IMG/VR virus record: IMGVR_UViG_3300020595_003118 | Location: 1-61,454 of that record | Length of the DNA: 61,454 nucleotides | Reading direction: 5' to 3' (one strand) | Source of the DNA: a virus | In this document: positions 31,007 to 40,951 of the stretch, piece by piece | Position numbering within the stretch: position 1 is the first letter of the stretch | Layout: each line of letters begins with the position of its first letter | Program-made: the position numbers and the translations under genes | Notes under the pieces: generated by a model | Seen by the model: only the letters and a program-made list of their open reading frames with translations | What the model was told of the DNA's origin: nothing | The model's database searches: none

Positions 31007-31354
31007 CTAGGGGTCTACTCTAAAAGCTTGGCTGCAAAGGACCACTATGTTAGCCTCTAACCCATTATTGCATACTTTCAATGTTCTAAATTTCATCTCT
31101 ATATCCTTATCCGCCGCATCTGCAATAGCTTTTAAATCTTCTAGATTCATGTCTATATTAAACATCTTTGATCCATTGTCCGAACCTGCTTGAATTCTAA
31201 ACGTATTGAACTTCTTCTCGTCCTCCATATTAAGACTTGGTTTGTCGCTAGATGTTAATGGGGAAATCGAGTAGCTTAAATGTCCATCTTGGTTTTCTCC
31301 ATCTACGTCGTATTCTATAAACGATGCTGCTAAACTTGTATTATTTATTGCCAT
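31007..31354 (-). CDS. Small tail-region protein
   Basis: 115 residues, beginning MAINNTSLAASFIEYDVDG. It is acidic and beta-rich in pattern (DGHLSYSISPLTSSDKPSL, KKFNTFRIQAGSDNGSKMFNIDM, IEMKFRTLKVCNNGLEANIVVLCSQAF). It sits between the giant TG-rich fibre and the cysteine-rich protein, with 8 nt before the next ATG, so it is part of the tail operon and probably a fibre accessory or structural subunit. No family recognised. Confidence 0.65.
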   Translation of the reverse strand: MAINNTSLAASFIEYDVDGENQDGHLSYSISPLTSSDKPSLNMEDEKKFNTFRIQAGSDNGSKMFNIDMNLEDLKAIADAADKDIEMKFRTLKVCNNGLEANIVVLCSQAFRVDP

Positions 31355-31356
31355 AA

Positions 31357-34300
31357 TTATCCTATAAAAGTTAAAGATCCTGTGTTATCGTATGATGCGT
31401 CTAAAGTACCGATGCCACTATATTTAATTATATTTAAATCTACAGAATCAGCAAAGTATTTTTTCTTTACCATTTGGATATTTAAGTCATCATCTCCAGT
31501 AAGAACAACATAACCCGAATAGCCAGTTAGATTAATAGAAGGTATATTAAAGAAGCCAGTGCATTTAGCAAATCCAGTATTGTTAATACCAGTAAGAATC
31601 TCATACTCTCCAGTAAAGGTCTTTATATAGTTTGGAATAGGGAAGCTATAACTCAAAGATTCTAAGTCAGCAGGATTAACAAAATCAGTATAAAATCCAG
31701 TTCCAATAAAAGAGCTATTTAAGTTTCCAGTGAATGGAGTTATAGGAACATTTCCAGAAGATAGTAAAAATACCTCCTGTCCTGTTGGTACTACTGAATT
31801 TATAAACTGCGGCAGTCCAGTTTGAATTCCAGAGAAATTAAACTCTCCGCTTCCTGGGTATACTATTCCAGTAATGTTTCCAGATATTACTCCAATTCCA
31901 ATCTTGACTCCCGTTTTTTGTAAGTTTCTTTGAGTGAAGTTTAATATTCCAGTGTAATCAAACGATCCAGTTAATATCCCAGTTGCAAAGTTGAATCCCT
32001 TTCTAACTCCCGAATATATAAAATTATCTGCATAAGAATCCTCAAACCCTCCTACTGGTTGGTCAAAGGTTATTGTCTGCAAATTCACTCCACTAAATGG
32101 AAGCATATTGAGAATGGCTTGGTCGAATTCGCCAGACTGCTGTCCAGCAAGGATCGTAATAGGGTCTATTCCAGTTCCACTTGCTATGGTTGGCACATAG
32201 CCAGTGACTGTAGCATCTAGGTCTAGAATATTGCCACTGAAGTCTAAATTATCTATATACCATTTGGCAGGCCCAGTTTGGATTCCCGTATAACCTATAG
32301 CATATAAAGAACCAGTACTGTCATCCCCAGTAGCAAATGATATTCCAGTAGGAACGCCCGAAAATATATAGTTATCCGCATAAAGGTCATTATCCCCACC
32401 CAATGGGGGGCTATTGGATAATGCCCTTACTCCAGTTCCAGAAAAAGGAAACATATTTAAAAGGGTCTGGGCTAATTCGCCAGACTTCTCTCCAGCAAGT
32501 ACCGTAATTTGGTCTATTCCAGTTCCAAGTCCAGTAGAGGGTATTATTCCGCTAGAAGCAAAGGGATCTATATAAATATCTCCTTCATTTAATGAACTTA
32601 TAAAGTATTTGGAAGTAGTATTTTCAATACCAGTAAAAGTTATAGAATAAATATTTCCACTAACTCCAGAATTGAAAGGAACGTATCCAGTAGCAAAGGT
32701 AGTTGGAATTGCAGTAGTTATTTTTCCAGACATTATACCTGAATATGGAAGATTTGATCCTTGGGTAGCAACCTCTATACCAGTTTCGATTAAAGTATAA
32801 AGTCCTCCACTTTGCCTGGTTGCATATTTTGCATCTTTACTCCAAGGACCATAAGCAGTACTTGTGGTAGTGCCAAGACCAAAACCTAATGCACCTCCGA
32901 TTGGGTAAGTTAATCCAGGATCAGAAGTAAATCCAATTCTGCCACTTCCAAAATATACATTATACCCAATTTTATCACAATATGCTTTCATGATACCGCT
33001 AATCTCTTCCATACTACTTTGATAATTAGATATTCCTAATCGCTCTATTAGTTCATAATTACCCAATGAATAACCGTCGATTTTTTCGTTGGTGGAGTCT
33101 ACTCTTTTTCTTAAAAAGCCAACCACATTATTCATAAAAATTCCAGTAGGAATCTCAAAATTATTTATACTTTTCTCGCCATTAAAATTTCCAGTCATTT
33201 GAGTGAATATTTCGTTGGGTATGTTACTATTAGGAAAAAGACTTTCATCTTGAAGGGCATATAAAAATCCAGCATTTTCACCAGTTACTTCAATAGTACC
33301 GCCAACTCCAGACATTCCAGTACCCTCAAAGCTGACATTTTCAGCATATCCAGTCATATTAAACCCAGTTTGAAATACATTCAAGCCACTTGTAACGCTA
33401 ATGGTGTTTGGTAAAGCTATGGCGATCCTATTAGTTGTAGACCCAGTTGGATATTTGGTATCGGCAGATAGTAGATATCCACTAGCATCAGTCGGTGAAG
33501 AGTAATTTGTTAAAAATCTGCGAAATCCCTGCCCAGAGCTATCTAAGAACGTATTAAACTGGCGAGGGCCGAACTCAGGTGGATTCTTGCTGTTGTCGGT
33601 GTCCTGAAAATAGAAGTAATTAAACCCACTAGGTTCCAAATCTTCGGTGTCTGAAGTTATTAGAAAGTAGACATTAAACACACCATATTGGTCTGCGTTT
33701 ATATTTCTATCGTTAAATCTCTCATTGAAATCAGTAGTTGAATTAACGCTTATGGTTTCTCTCTCTTTATAGATCATATCTGCAAGGTTATTCCCAGTAT
33801 AAACAGTAATTCTGTAGCTTCTACTTTTTCGGCTTTTGTAAACTCCAGTTCCAGATAAAAAGTACTTAGGACTTACGCCAACTGTCATGTCTGACGGATC
33901 GAGATCGAAAAAACCACTCAGCAATCTTCTATTGAGCCATACTGGGTTATGAATATATGAACCCCTGTCTGCATCGTTAGTAGAAAATGATAATATAGGG
34001 GCCTTTTCGTTGGTGTGATCAGAATATAGAAGTATTCCACTGTTGCCACTAAAAATAAAGGGATTAAATCTTGTATAAACGCTGGAAACGGGGATTCCGT
34101 AGGAATTTCCATTCAAAGAAATGCTATCGTCAATAAGCGCTCCAGTGTTTGTTAGATACCGACCAGTTACCCCACTTTCCCCATTGAAAATTATATCTTT
34201 TACTGGTTCAGAAATTGAGCCTATGAGGCCAAGTCCAGTATATCCTATACCAGTAATTTCTTGAGGATGCACATATGCGCCAGTTCCTGAATAATGAAAC

Positions 34301-36594
34301 TGACCAGTAAAATCAACATATCCAGAAGAAATGTCTTGTGCTTGAACAGTAAAATTCTTGCTGAAAGTGTTGCCCAATCGAATAGATCTGAACAAATAAT
34401 CATAATTTCCTAGCATTGACAAATCAGTAGCAACATATCTGTCGTCCGTAACTTCATGAACAGTTTCATTAGTCATTCCACTCAAAAGTTTACCTTTTGC
34501 AATGTAATTATAAGTAAAATCTATTCCAGTAAATCCACTTGCTAATGCAGAAGCTTGCCCAGTAATTATTCCGCTACCCGTCAAAACTCCAGTAGTAAAT
34601 TTAGATTCGATTCCAGTTATTCCAGTTCCACTAAATATAAATCCAGTTAAATTTGGATCTTCTGGCAATAACCCAGTTGCTAGTCCAGTAAGCTCTGTAC
34701 TAACATACAAACTGTAATCGGGTATTGGAAACTTCATATCAATTCTATTGATTCCAGTAACATTAAAAGCCCCAGTTCCAGTCCCTATGAATGCCCCTGG
34801 AGTTCCAGAAACCTTAAATCCGCTAATAATATTCGTTCCAATTAAACCAATTTGGTCGGCAGGAATTCTCATTTCTCCATCAAAAATTCCACTAGAAAAC
34901 CCGCTAAATATATTAGAATAATAAACATTAGAAGTTTGATTAGATCCAGCGCCAGTTACTCCAGTACCAAATGAGAGCAATCCAGTAAGATTTGGATCTT
35001 CTGGCAATAAGCCAGTTGCTAGTCCAGTTAAAATTCTGTCAGATAGATCTATCGTCCAGCCATTATTAACAAAACCTCCTTGGGAATCTCTAGTGTCCAT
35101 CGGAAAGGTTCCAATGAGGTCAAAAACCCCAGTTCCAGTCCCTATGAATGCCCCTGGAGTTCCAGAAACCTTAGATCCACTAATGGTAGTGGTTATATCT
35201 AAGCCAGCCTGATCTCCTGGGTAATACGCAATCCCATCAAATGCGCCAGTTGCAAATCCGCTAAATCTACTGGCATATTCCTTATTTCTTGTTTGATTTG
35301 ATGTAGCGGTAAACGACTGAACGTCGAAGGAAAAGCAAAGAGAGTCATTTTTCGATGTTACTATCGGTTCTCCGTCAGTATTATTTCCACTAAGTATTAT
35401 TCCAGTCGTAAAGCTTGGAAATAGAGACTGTTGACCAGTAAATCTAATAGCGCCAGTTTCAGTGAAGTTATATCCTCCACTAACATTCCTTATGAATCCA
35501 ACATCTAATCCAGTTACAATCCCACTAGAGGACGTTAAAAATGGATACGACATTTCTCCAGTAGCAAATACTGTTTCTCCAGTATAAATCTGAGATGGTA
35601 TATTTCCAGTATAATTAATTTCAAGACCAGTGCTATAGCCAGAGAGTGTTAAATACCCGCCGCCCAAGCTGGACTCAATCATTCCAGTTAAATTGCCAGT
35701 GCCTATTATATTTCTAGAAATATCAAATCCTGGAATTGACCCAGTTATTTTACCAGTTTTAATATCATAGTCAGCGTAACCACCATAGCCACTAATATTA
35801 CCAAATGTAAAATGAAGTCCGAATGGATCATCTGTAAGATTTGGACCGTATCTTTCAGAAAATAAAACATTATAATTAAATATTCCAGTAGAATCCAAAA
35901 AGTCTGACCCCAATAAACTCAACAGGTACTCGTATTCCCTCGTAAAACTAATTAAGCCGCTTTTTGTAAAAGTTCCAAAGTCTGAAACAAAAGATATTGG
36001 TATCAGTACTCCAGTTCCAGTAGTGACATTTGAAATTTGATTAATTAAAAAGTCTCTACTAGATTGACCCTCTATTATTCCAGTATTTTGTCCAGTATTG
36101 AAATTGAAAAAGTTAGATAATTCTTCAAATTTTCCAGAAAATATATTAAATGATATTCCCTCACTAGAATTATTGCTAACCTTTAAACTTCCAGTTAAAT
36201 TACTATTTTCGAATATTCCACTAATACTAATTACTGGCTCTACTCCCATTAAACTAAGTTCCGAAACTACTCCATTTTCAGTAAAGTTATTTATGTAGCC
36301 AGTGCCATTTTCATGGTAAGAATTTATAAGTACATTATTAACGAAATAATTATTATAATTCCCAATTTTATTCCCAGAAACGGAGAAAGTATCTTGATTC
36401 TTGTAAGAGTAGAAAAAGTTATTATCAGAATCATAAAGCTTTCCGCTTTCGCCACTAAAAACAATCCTATCTTCAATAGAGCCATCTCCAGTATTTATAA
36501 ATGAAAACCCAAATGAAATATGATCGTCCCTTTGAGGCCGTATAAAGGCTTGATAAGAAAAGTTTCCTGACTGGGTTCCAATTGAGAATGACAT
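31357..36594 (-). CDS. Giant TG-repeat tail fibre protein
   Basis: 1,745 residues with hundreds of TG/SG dipeptides in short beta-like units (GTGTGAF, FSGIQTG, TGLATGLL). This composition suggests a long repetitive beta-structured fibre. Two segmental duplications are visible. One is about 115 residues, repeated with GLATGLLPEDPNLTG and KVSGTPGAFIGTGTG in both copies. Another is about 115 residues, repeated with ITVLAGEKSGELAQ/ITILAGQQSGEFDQ and YADNYIFSG/YADNFIYSG. The N-terminus (MSFSIGTQSGNFSYQAF) may be the attachment region. It lies in the tail operon downstream of the hub-like 728-residue protein. It is likely a side or central fibre; function is inferred. Confidence 0.75.
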   Translation of the reverse strand: MSFSIGTQSGNFSYQAFIRPQRDDHISFGFSFINTGDGSIEDRIVFSGESGKLYDSDNNFFYSYKNQDTFSVSGNKIGNYNNYFVNNVLINSYHENGTGYINNFTENGVVSELSLMGVEPVISISGIFENSNLTGSLKVSNNSSEGISFNIFSGKFEELSNFFNFNTGQNTGIIEGQSSRDFLINQISNVTTGTGVLIPISFVSDFGTFTKSGLISFTREYEYLLSLLGSDFLDSTGIFNYNVLFSERYGPNLTDDPFGLHFTFGNISGYGGYADYDIKTGKITGSIPGFDISRNIIGTGNLTGMIESSLGGGYLTLSGYSTGLEINYTGNIPSQIYTGETVFATGEMSYPFLTSSSGIVTGLDVGFIRNVSGGYNFTETGAIRFTGQQSLFPSFTTGIILSGNNTDGEPIVTSKNDSLCFSFDVQSFTATSNQTRNKEYASRFSGFATGAFDGIAYYPGDQAGLDITTTISGSKVSGTPGAFIGTGTGVFDLIGTFPMDTRDSQGGFVNNGWTIDLSDRILTGLATGLLPEDPNLTGLLSFGTGVTGAGSNQTSNVYYSNIFSGFSSGIFDGEMRIPADQIGLIGTNIISGFKVSGTPGAFIGTGTGAFNVTGINRIDMKFPIPDYSLYVSTELTGLATGLLPEDPNLTGFIFSGTGITGIESKFTTGVLTGSGIITGQASALASGFTGIDFTYNYIAKGKLLSGMTNETVHEVTDDRYVATDLSMLGNYDYLFRSIRLGNTFSKNFTVQAQDISSGYVDFTGQFHYSGTGAYVHPQEITGIGYTGLGLIGSISEPVKDIIFNGESGVTGRYLTNTGALIDDSISLNGNSYGIPVSSVYTRFNPFIFSGNSGILLYSDHTNEKAPILSFSTNDADRGSYIHNPVWLNRRLLSGFFDLDPSDMTVGVSPKYFLSGTGVYKSRKSRSYRITVYTGNNLADMIYKERETISVNSTTDFNERFNDRNINADQYGVFNVYFLITSDTEDLEPSGFNYFYFQDTDNSKNPPEFGPRQFNTFLDSSGQGFRRFLTNYSSPTDASGYLLSADTKYPTGSTTNRIAIALPNTISVTSGLNVFQTGFNMTGYAENVSFEGTGMSGVGGTIEVTGENAGFLYALQDESLFPNSNIPNEIFTQMTGNFNGEKSINNFEIPTGIFMNNVVGFLRKRVDSTNEKIDGYSLGNYELIERLGISNYQSSMEEISGIMKAYCDKIGYNVYFGSGRIGFTSDPGLTYPIGGALGFGLGTTTSTAYGPWSKDAKYATRQSGGLYTLIETGIEVATQGSNLPYSGIMSGKITTAIPTTFATGYVPFNSGVSGNIYSITFTGIENTTSKYFISSLNEGDIYIDPFASSGIIPSTGLGTGIDQITVLAGEKSGELAQTLLNMFPFSGTGVRALSNSPPLGGDNDLYADNYIFSGVPTGISFATGDDSTGSLYAIGYTGIQTGPAKWYIDNLDFSGNILDLDATVTGYVPTIASGTGIDPITILAGQQSGEFDQAILNMLPFSGVNLQTITFDQPVGGFEDSYADNFIYSGVRKGFNFATGILTGSFDYTGILNFTQRNLQKTGVKIGIGVISGNITGIVYPGSGEFNFSGIQTGLPQFINSVVPTGQEVFLLSSGNVPITPFTGNLNSSFIGTGFYTDFVNPADLESLSYSFPIPNYIKTFTGEYEILTGINNTGFAKCTGFFNIPSINLTGYSGYVVLTGDDDLNIQMVKKKYFADSVDLNIIKYSGIGTLDASYDNTGSLTFIG
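32021..32540 (-). repeat. Segmental duplication within the giant fibre gene (pair 2)
   Basis: Two units of about 350 bp, with shared blocks such as GCCAGACT…CTCCAGCAAG and GGTCTATTCCAGTTCC at both 32130-32180 and 32480-32525 (plus-strand reading). Limits are approximate. Confidence 0.75.
34640..35310 (-). repeat. Segmental duplication within the giant fibre gene (pair 1)
   Basis: Two units of about 340-360 bp. TTTGGATCTTCTGGCAATAA occurs at 34652 and 34990. A block of roughly 45 bp around CCTGGAGTTCCAGAAACCTT is almost identical near 34771 and 35129. It shows recent internal tandem duplication. Confidence 0.85.
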
Positions 36595-36600
36595 GTCTTT

Positions 36601-38787
36601 TTATTTTTTGATGAATTTTAAAAGCTTTTCCCGATTCGAAGGTAGCACCTCTATATTTCGGGTATTTAAAGAACTTTTTACTGAATACACATTCTTCTTT
36701 GGAGGTAATGAATTTGGATTGCCGACAATAACTGCACCCCTTGGCTGAGTTATTAATTCTTTACTAGGTAAAGTAAAGTTTCTATTGCCAATCGTATAAG
36801 TAGTTTTTACGCCATTACTACTAATACTTATATCTACGTTTTGCAGCCCCTTTTCTATAGAAGCGGTATAATTTGGTATATCTATATTATTAATTGTAAA
36901 AGTTTTTTGGACTTTTTTCTGCGTTATAGTATATCCCAAGTTTGGGTAATTAGTTAATGATCCTCCTATTCTAGGACTATTACCAAGCCTTACATTATTA
37001 CCGTCTACTTGAATTATATCCGATAAGGCCGCTACTTGATTTGGTGATGTATCCAAATCGACGTCAGTCCTAATTGTATTAGAATTATAACTTGGCTGAG
37101 TAAAAGCTATTGACTCTAAAGCAGCTGTAAAATTCTCTTCTCCTCCTTGATCTCCTCCTCCTCCTCCATCATCAATGCTGCCCCTTATATCGATTCTTTG
37201 ACCCTCCACTCTCAGAGTCTGCTTTAACTCGTATTTAAAGTTTATTCTTTCAAATATATTAGTGAAGTTTATATTCTTAAGAACTGCTGCAAACTTCAAA
37301 TTTGGATTATATCCGTCACTTCTAGCCTTGTATCTAGCGGAACTACTTACTTCTAAAAATATTACAGACTTATTTAAATTTAATGATTTAACACTATCAT
37401 AAACGTCGAAAGACAAATCCCACGGAATGGTTGCATATATTCTATGATTACTTTCAGCTGCACTCTTCCTATCTGGATTGACATATTCAGTTATATCCTC
37501 TCTGTCATACTTTAAATCCGCACCAATAGCCCAATTGTATCTAAAATATTGGGCTTCAGCTAGATTATTCTCGTAGGTCAAGAATTGCGCAAATTTTTGC
37601 TTTACAGTTTCCACTGTGACTGTATCGGAAATATCTGACTCAATATATGAGATTATGTTATAATCCTCATATAAATCATCCTTTGGATCAAAAGCCTTTT
37701 TTTGCTTAGGGTTCAAAGTATAGACCTGTTCATATCCAAATACACTTGAATATGAATTTGGATCTTTCTTGCACAAGTACAAAGCAGCGTAAGCAAAAAA
37801 AGACTCTCCTACCGCAGCAGCTTTGCCTAGATTTATAGCAAATCCTGGATTAGCCCAATACTGATCTGGCCTGTCAGTAGGCCTATAAAGATATATCTGT
37901 GTATCTGATTTCTCTTCAAATTCTCCATACTTAGTTTCTCCGCCTCCACCAGTGCTTGTTGTATTTCCGCCTCCTCCACCAGCATCTATATTTTTACCAG
38001 GCTTTCCGTAATAAACGGAGTGACCTTTTGATATAGTATCTCTCAATGAGAATGAGTTTTTTTCAGATATGAAGTTAACTTCGTTAGGGAAAACTGGAGA
38101 AATACTTTCAGTAAGATCTATAAACTGTATCTTACCAGACTCATTAAAAAAAAAGGTAAATCCATATATTGAACCCCAAGAACTTAATACGTTTCTTAAA
38201 GTACCAGTAGTTTCCTTCAATAGGCTATTATCGTGTCTGGCTAAAGCAACATCTATATTTTCAATTTTCCCTCGAATTTTTCCCAACAGCTCCTCAAGGT
38301 TATATAAATAATCTGGGAGCTGCCTGACATCCTGAGAGGAGGTTGATCTAGTTAGTGGAATCGAATCTCCACCTAATTCCGACGATTCTTCTAATGTAAA
38401 GTATCCTCTGCCAACTAGTATTAAAGACTCGTCCGTTGCTGTTGCGTTAAAATTTCTCCCCAATAAAGCAACAAACTTTTTGTCTAAAAGAAGAATCGAC
38501 TTGTCGTTATAAGTGACGGTCAAAATTCTTCCACTAACACTATCGTCTATGGAGTACTCTATCGCAACCATATTTAGTTCTCTTGATCCTAGATTTATCT
38601 TATCACTATCAAAAACATTCAAACTATCTTCGCTTATAGTGTAAGCTCCATTCTCGCTCGAAATAGTTAATGTTAACTGCGTGACTTGCGTCCCAAAGCC
38701 AATAGAATAAGATGCACTAATTATTAGTCCACCGTACGCTGAAGTACTCCCATTCAAAGTAACCTTATCTGTTTTTCTTATCGCCAT
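36601..38787 (-). CDS. Tail hub/baseplate-region protein
   Basis: 728 residues, beginning MAIRKTDKVTLNGSTSAYGG. The first 130 residues are beta-rich (SGRILTVTYNDKSILLLDKKFVALLG). Residues 150-260 are mixed alpha/beta (LYNLEELLGKIRGKIENIDVALARHDNSLL…WGSIYGFTFFFNESGKIQFIDL), a pattern that recalls tail hub proteins in which a domain measures an interface. Gly-rich linkers (GGGGNTTSTGGGG and DDGGGGGDQGG) separate domains. Its place between the LamG-like fibre and the giant fibre favours a distal hub or baseplate component. No family could be named with confidence. A GTGTAATA element precedes it. Confidence 0.65.
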   Translation of the reverse strand: MAIRKTDKVTLNGSTSAYGGLIISASYSIGFGTQVTQLTLTISSENGAYTISEDSLNVFDSDKINLGSRELNMVAIEYSIDDSVSGRILTVTYNDKSILLLDKKFVALLGRNFNATATDESLILVGRGYFTLEESSELGGDSIPLTRSTSSQDVRQLPDYLYNLEELLGKIRGKIENIDVALARHDNSLLKETTGTLRNVLSSWGSIYGFTFFFNESGKIQFIDLTESISPVFPNEVNFISEKNSFSLRDTISKGHSVYYGKPGKNIDAGGGGGNTTSTGGGGETKYGEFEEKSDTQIYLYRPTDRPDQYWANPGFAINLGKAAAVGESFFAYAALYLCKKDPNSYSSVFGYEQVYTLNPKQKKAFDPKDDLYEDYNIISYIESDISDTVTVETVKQKFAQFLTYENNLAEAQYFRYNWAIGADLKYDREDITEYVNPDRKSAAESNHRIYATIPWDLSFDVYDSVKSLNLNKSVIFLEVSSSARYKARSDGYNPNLKFAAVLKNINFTNIFERINFKYELKQTLRVEGQRIDIRGSIDDGGGGGDQGGEENFTAALESIAFTQPSYNSNTIRTDVDLDTSPNQVAALSDIIQVDGNNVRLGNSPRIGGSLTNYPNLGYTITQKKVQKTFTINNIDIPNYTASIEKGLQNVDISISSNGVKTTYTIGNRNFTLPSKELITQPRGAVIVGNPNSLPPKKNVYSVKSSLNTRNIEVLPSNREKLLKFIKK
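36631..36653 (-). repeat. 23-bp repeat, copy 1 (end of the 728-residue gene)
   Basis: Identical to 52141-52163 in the tail-tube gene, same orientation but another reading frame, so protein conservation cannot explain it. It contains TTCGAA and the inverted repeat AGGT-AGC-ACCT. Here it codes for …IEVLPSNRE…, 9 codons from the stop. Confidence 0.95.
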
Positions 38788-38797
38788 TCCTTTATTT

Positions 38798-38805
38798 TAT
38801 TACAC
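38798..38805 (-). promoter_or_regulatory. Candidate late promoter element GTGTAATA
   Basis: Minus strand GTGTAATAAAATAAAGGA, then the ATG at 38787; the T of TGTAATA lies 17 nt before the ATG. The 49-nt gap has no terminator and no -35 box. Confidence 0.55.
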
Positions 38806-38836
38806 TTAATTATAGTCCATTTTAAACTTAATCAAA

Positions 38837-40933
38837 CTAAAGATCGAAAAAGCCACTGGCTCCAGTTAGATAAGATCTATATACTGATCCAGTTGATAGC
38901 TCGCTCTGATAATTTCTATTAACAAATAGAGATTTTACTCCGCTTGGAATAAGCTGCTTTTTATTAGATATTAGATCTGAAGATTCACTAGTCTCTAAAT
39001 ATAGATCACGGCGCAGCCTCAGCCTTCCAAAATAATTGGTAGAGGAGCCTCTAAAGAATTTCCCCGAAGATGGTATGATATTAGACTGGTGTTGACCACT
39101 CTGAACTCTAAAGCCAATAGCTAAAATTTCTTTAGTTGAGTCAGATGTTTTTATTGCGGTGAACGAGTTGTTAATTGCGTCTCCAGTATAATCCAATCCA
39201 GACGCTAACTTATACCCTTTTTTGAAAAACAAGTTATCGTGTACGCTTATATTGTTGTTGCCACTAAAGACACTTTTTACTGCAAAGTCATTAGCATCGT
39301 AAAATACTTTTGAGTCAGTATTATTACCGCTTAATATTACCTTACCTGGTTCTATTGAACCAGATTTATAAAAATTTTCTAGACCAGCTGATGTTATGGT
39401 AGAGTTTGAAAATCTCAAAAGACCATTAGAAAAGACTCTAAATTCGGACCCATCATACTCTTGATTAATTGAAAATCCAGTCCCATCTAAGCTTGCAAGA
39501 GATGTCTTGTTTAAGAAATTGAAATTTCTAAATTCATTAGAATAATCGTCTTCTTTTTCATATAAAGCTAAAGAGTTAAAGCTATTTATTCCAGTCTCTT
39601 CTTGACCAAACGATTGATCAAAATACTCGCCAAGATAAATAGTTTCACTCATTCCATACTCAGAAAGCTGTCTTCTGTCGCCACTCATAATATTCTTAAG
39701 TCCAGAAATGTCATTGTTGCCAGTATTGAAAATAGTAGTAGCTCTTAACCCACTAGACAAGAACCCAGTGATGTTAACGTTTTGATATATATCCGTTCCA
39801 TTGATAACTTCATCGGTTCCAGAGAATTGACGAATCAACCCAATTACGCCAGTTGAATCTAATGTAACAACCTTTCTATATATTGGAACTTCTTCGTTTC
39901 CTATGCAATACTGCGGTAAGTTTTGTAAGAACTCTATCTTTTCCTCTCCAGGTGCTATAACTCCCGTTTCAACAACATATTGATAAATGTCAGAGTAACC
40001 AGTAGTATATCCAGTGCCAGTCAAAATGCTGTTTGTAGAAAGTATGCCAGTTACTCCAGTTAAATTATATTCATAGCCACTAACTCCTCCAGTAATTCCA
40101 GACTCTATCAAGAAAGGAATCCCACTCTTGGTGTCCGACCAAAAGCCCGAAGCCAGTATGTTTGCATCTACAGTTGAAATGTTTTGATTTAAGTATACAA
40201 AATCGTCCATAAAGCCAGAATAGCTTTTTTGATTTTGCCCACTACCAATTAAAAATTTATTACAAGGAAGAATTTGGTCGGATATAACGCTTTTTATTTC
40301 ACTCTCAAAAGATTTCGTACTATTATTATAAGCTAAAAAGTAAATTGAGTCATCGAATTTTCTTAATCCTATTAAGTTTTTATCTGATAGCTGCAACAAG
40401 CTAGTTTGTATATCGTATCTTTGGTTTTGATTATCAAAATATTCAAAATACATTTTATTTGCAGAATTTATCCCAAAAGAATATCCACTTTTTATAACGT
40501 TGTCGTCAAAACAAGAAAATAAAACTCCATCTCCAGTATAACGCTTATCTTGAGATAAGAGTACGGTAAAATCTCTAGAGAATAAATCTTTTTGATTATT
40601 TATTTCTAAATATCCGTAATTAAAATTTCCAGAATTTCCATTTCCAGTAAAGCTATCAACGTTTCCTATTATAGAAGCAGAGTTTGAGCTTAAAATATTT
40701 ATATCTTGCCCAATAAAAAAAGAAGCAAAGTTTACAGAATTGTATCCTGAAACATCGACGTCCTCTAATATTATAAAAGAAGAGTCTTGCGTAATTAAGG
40801 GGCTTCCTGACTGTGTGACTAGCTGAGTATAAAATTCATCACTAAAATTATTAAAGTCATAGTATACTGGCATGTTGCCTGTATCTAGTTTTAATATTCC
40901 AGAATAAATGTAGTTTATGCCCCTTAAGCCCAT
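38837..40933 (-). CDS. Tail fibre with LamG/concanavalin-like domain
   Basis: 698 residues. Residues about 95-265 read NQKDLFSRDFTVLLSQDKRYTGDGVLFSCFDDN…GYSFGINSANKMYFEYFDN…NLIGLRKFDDSIYFLAYNNSTKSF…GFMDDFVYLNQNIS, the strand order of a LamG/concanavalin-A-like jelly-roll that binds glycans. A TG-rich part follows (GITGGVSGYEYNLTGVTGIL), similar in style to the giant fibre. The C-terminal third carries hydrophobic beta strands. Preceded by GTGTAATA; it probably functions as a carbohydrate-binding fibre. Domain call by pattern. Confidence 0.75.
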   Translation of the reverse strand: MGLRGINYIYSGILKLDTGNMPVYYDFNNFSDEFYTQLVTQSGSPLITQDSSFIILEDVDVSGYNSVNFASFFIGQDINILSSNSASIIGNVDSFTGNGNSGNFNYGYLEINNQKDLFSRDFTVLLSQDKRYTGDGVLFSCFDDNVIKSGYSFGINSANKMYFEYFDNQNQRYDIQTSLLQLSDKNLIGLRKFDDSIYFLAYNNSTKSFESEIKSVISDQILPCNKFLIGSGQNQKSYSGFMDDFVYLNQNISTVDANILASGFWSDTKSGIPFLIESGITGGVSGYEYNLTGVTGILSTNSILTGTGYTTGYSDIYQYVVETGVIAPGEEKIEFLQNLPQYCIGNEEVPIYRKVVTLDSTGVIGLIRQFSGTDEVINGTDIYQNVNITGFLSSGLRATTIFNTGNNDISGLKNIMSGDRRQLSEYGMSETIYLGEYFDQSFGQEETGINSFNSLALYEKEDDYSNEFRNFNFLNKTSLASLDGTGFSINQEYDGSEFRVFSNGLLRFSNSTITSAGLENFYKSGSIEPGKVILSGNNTDSKVFYDANDFAVKSVFSGNNNISVHDNLFFKKGYKLASGLDYTGDAINNSFTAIKTSDSTKEILAIGFRVQSGQHQSNIIPSSGKFFRGSSTNYFGRLRLRRDLYLETSESSDLISNKKQLIPSGVKSLFVNRNYQSELSTGSVYRSYLTGASGFFDL

Positions 40934-40940
40934 ATATTTA

Positions 40941-40948
40941 TATTACAC
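40941..40948 (-). promoter_or_regulatory. Candidate late promoter element GTGTAATA
   Basis: Minus strand AGGTGTAATATAAATAT directly before the ATG at 40933; the T of TGTAATA is 14 nt from the ATG. Confidence 0.6.
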
Positions 40949-40951
40949 CTT

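Noticed and set aside
36631-36653. tRNA T-arm-like TTCGAATC in the 23-bp repeat
   Set aside because: The flanks do not form a five-base-pair T-stem or a cloverleaf; it is a coding repeat, not a tRNA fragment.
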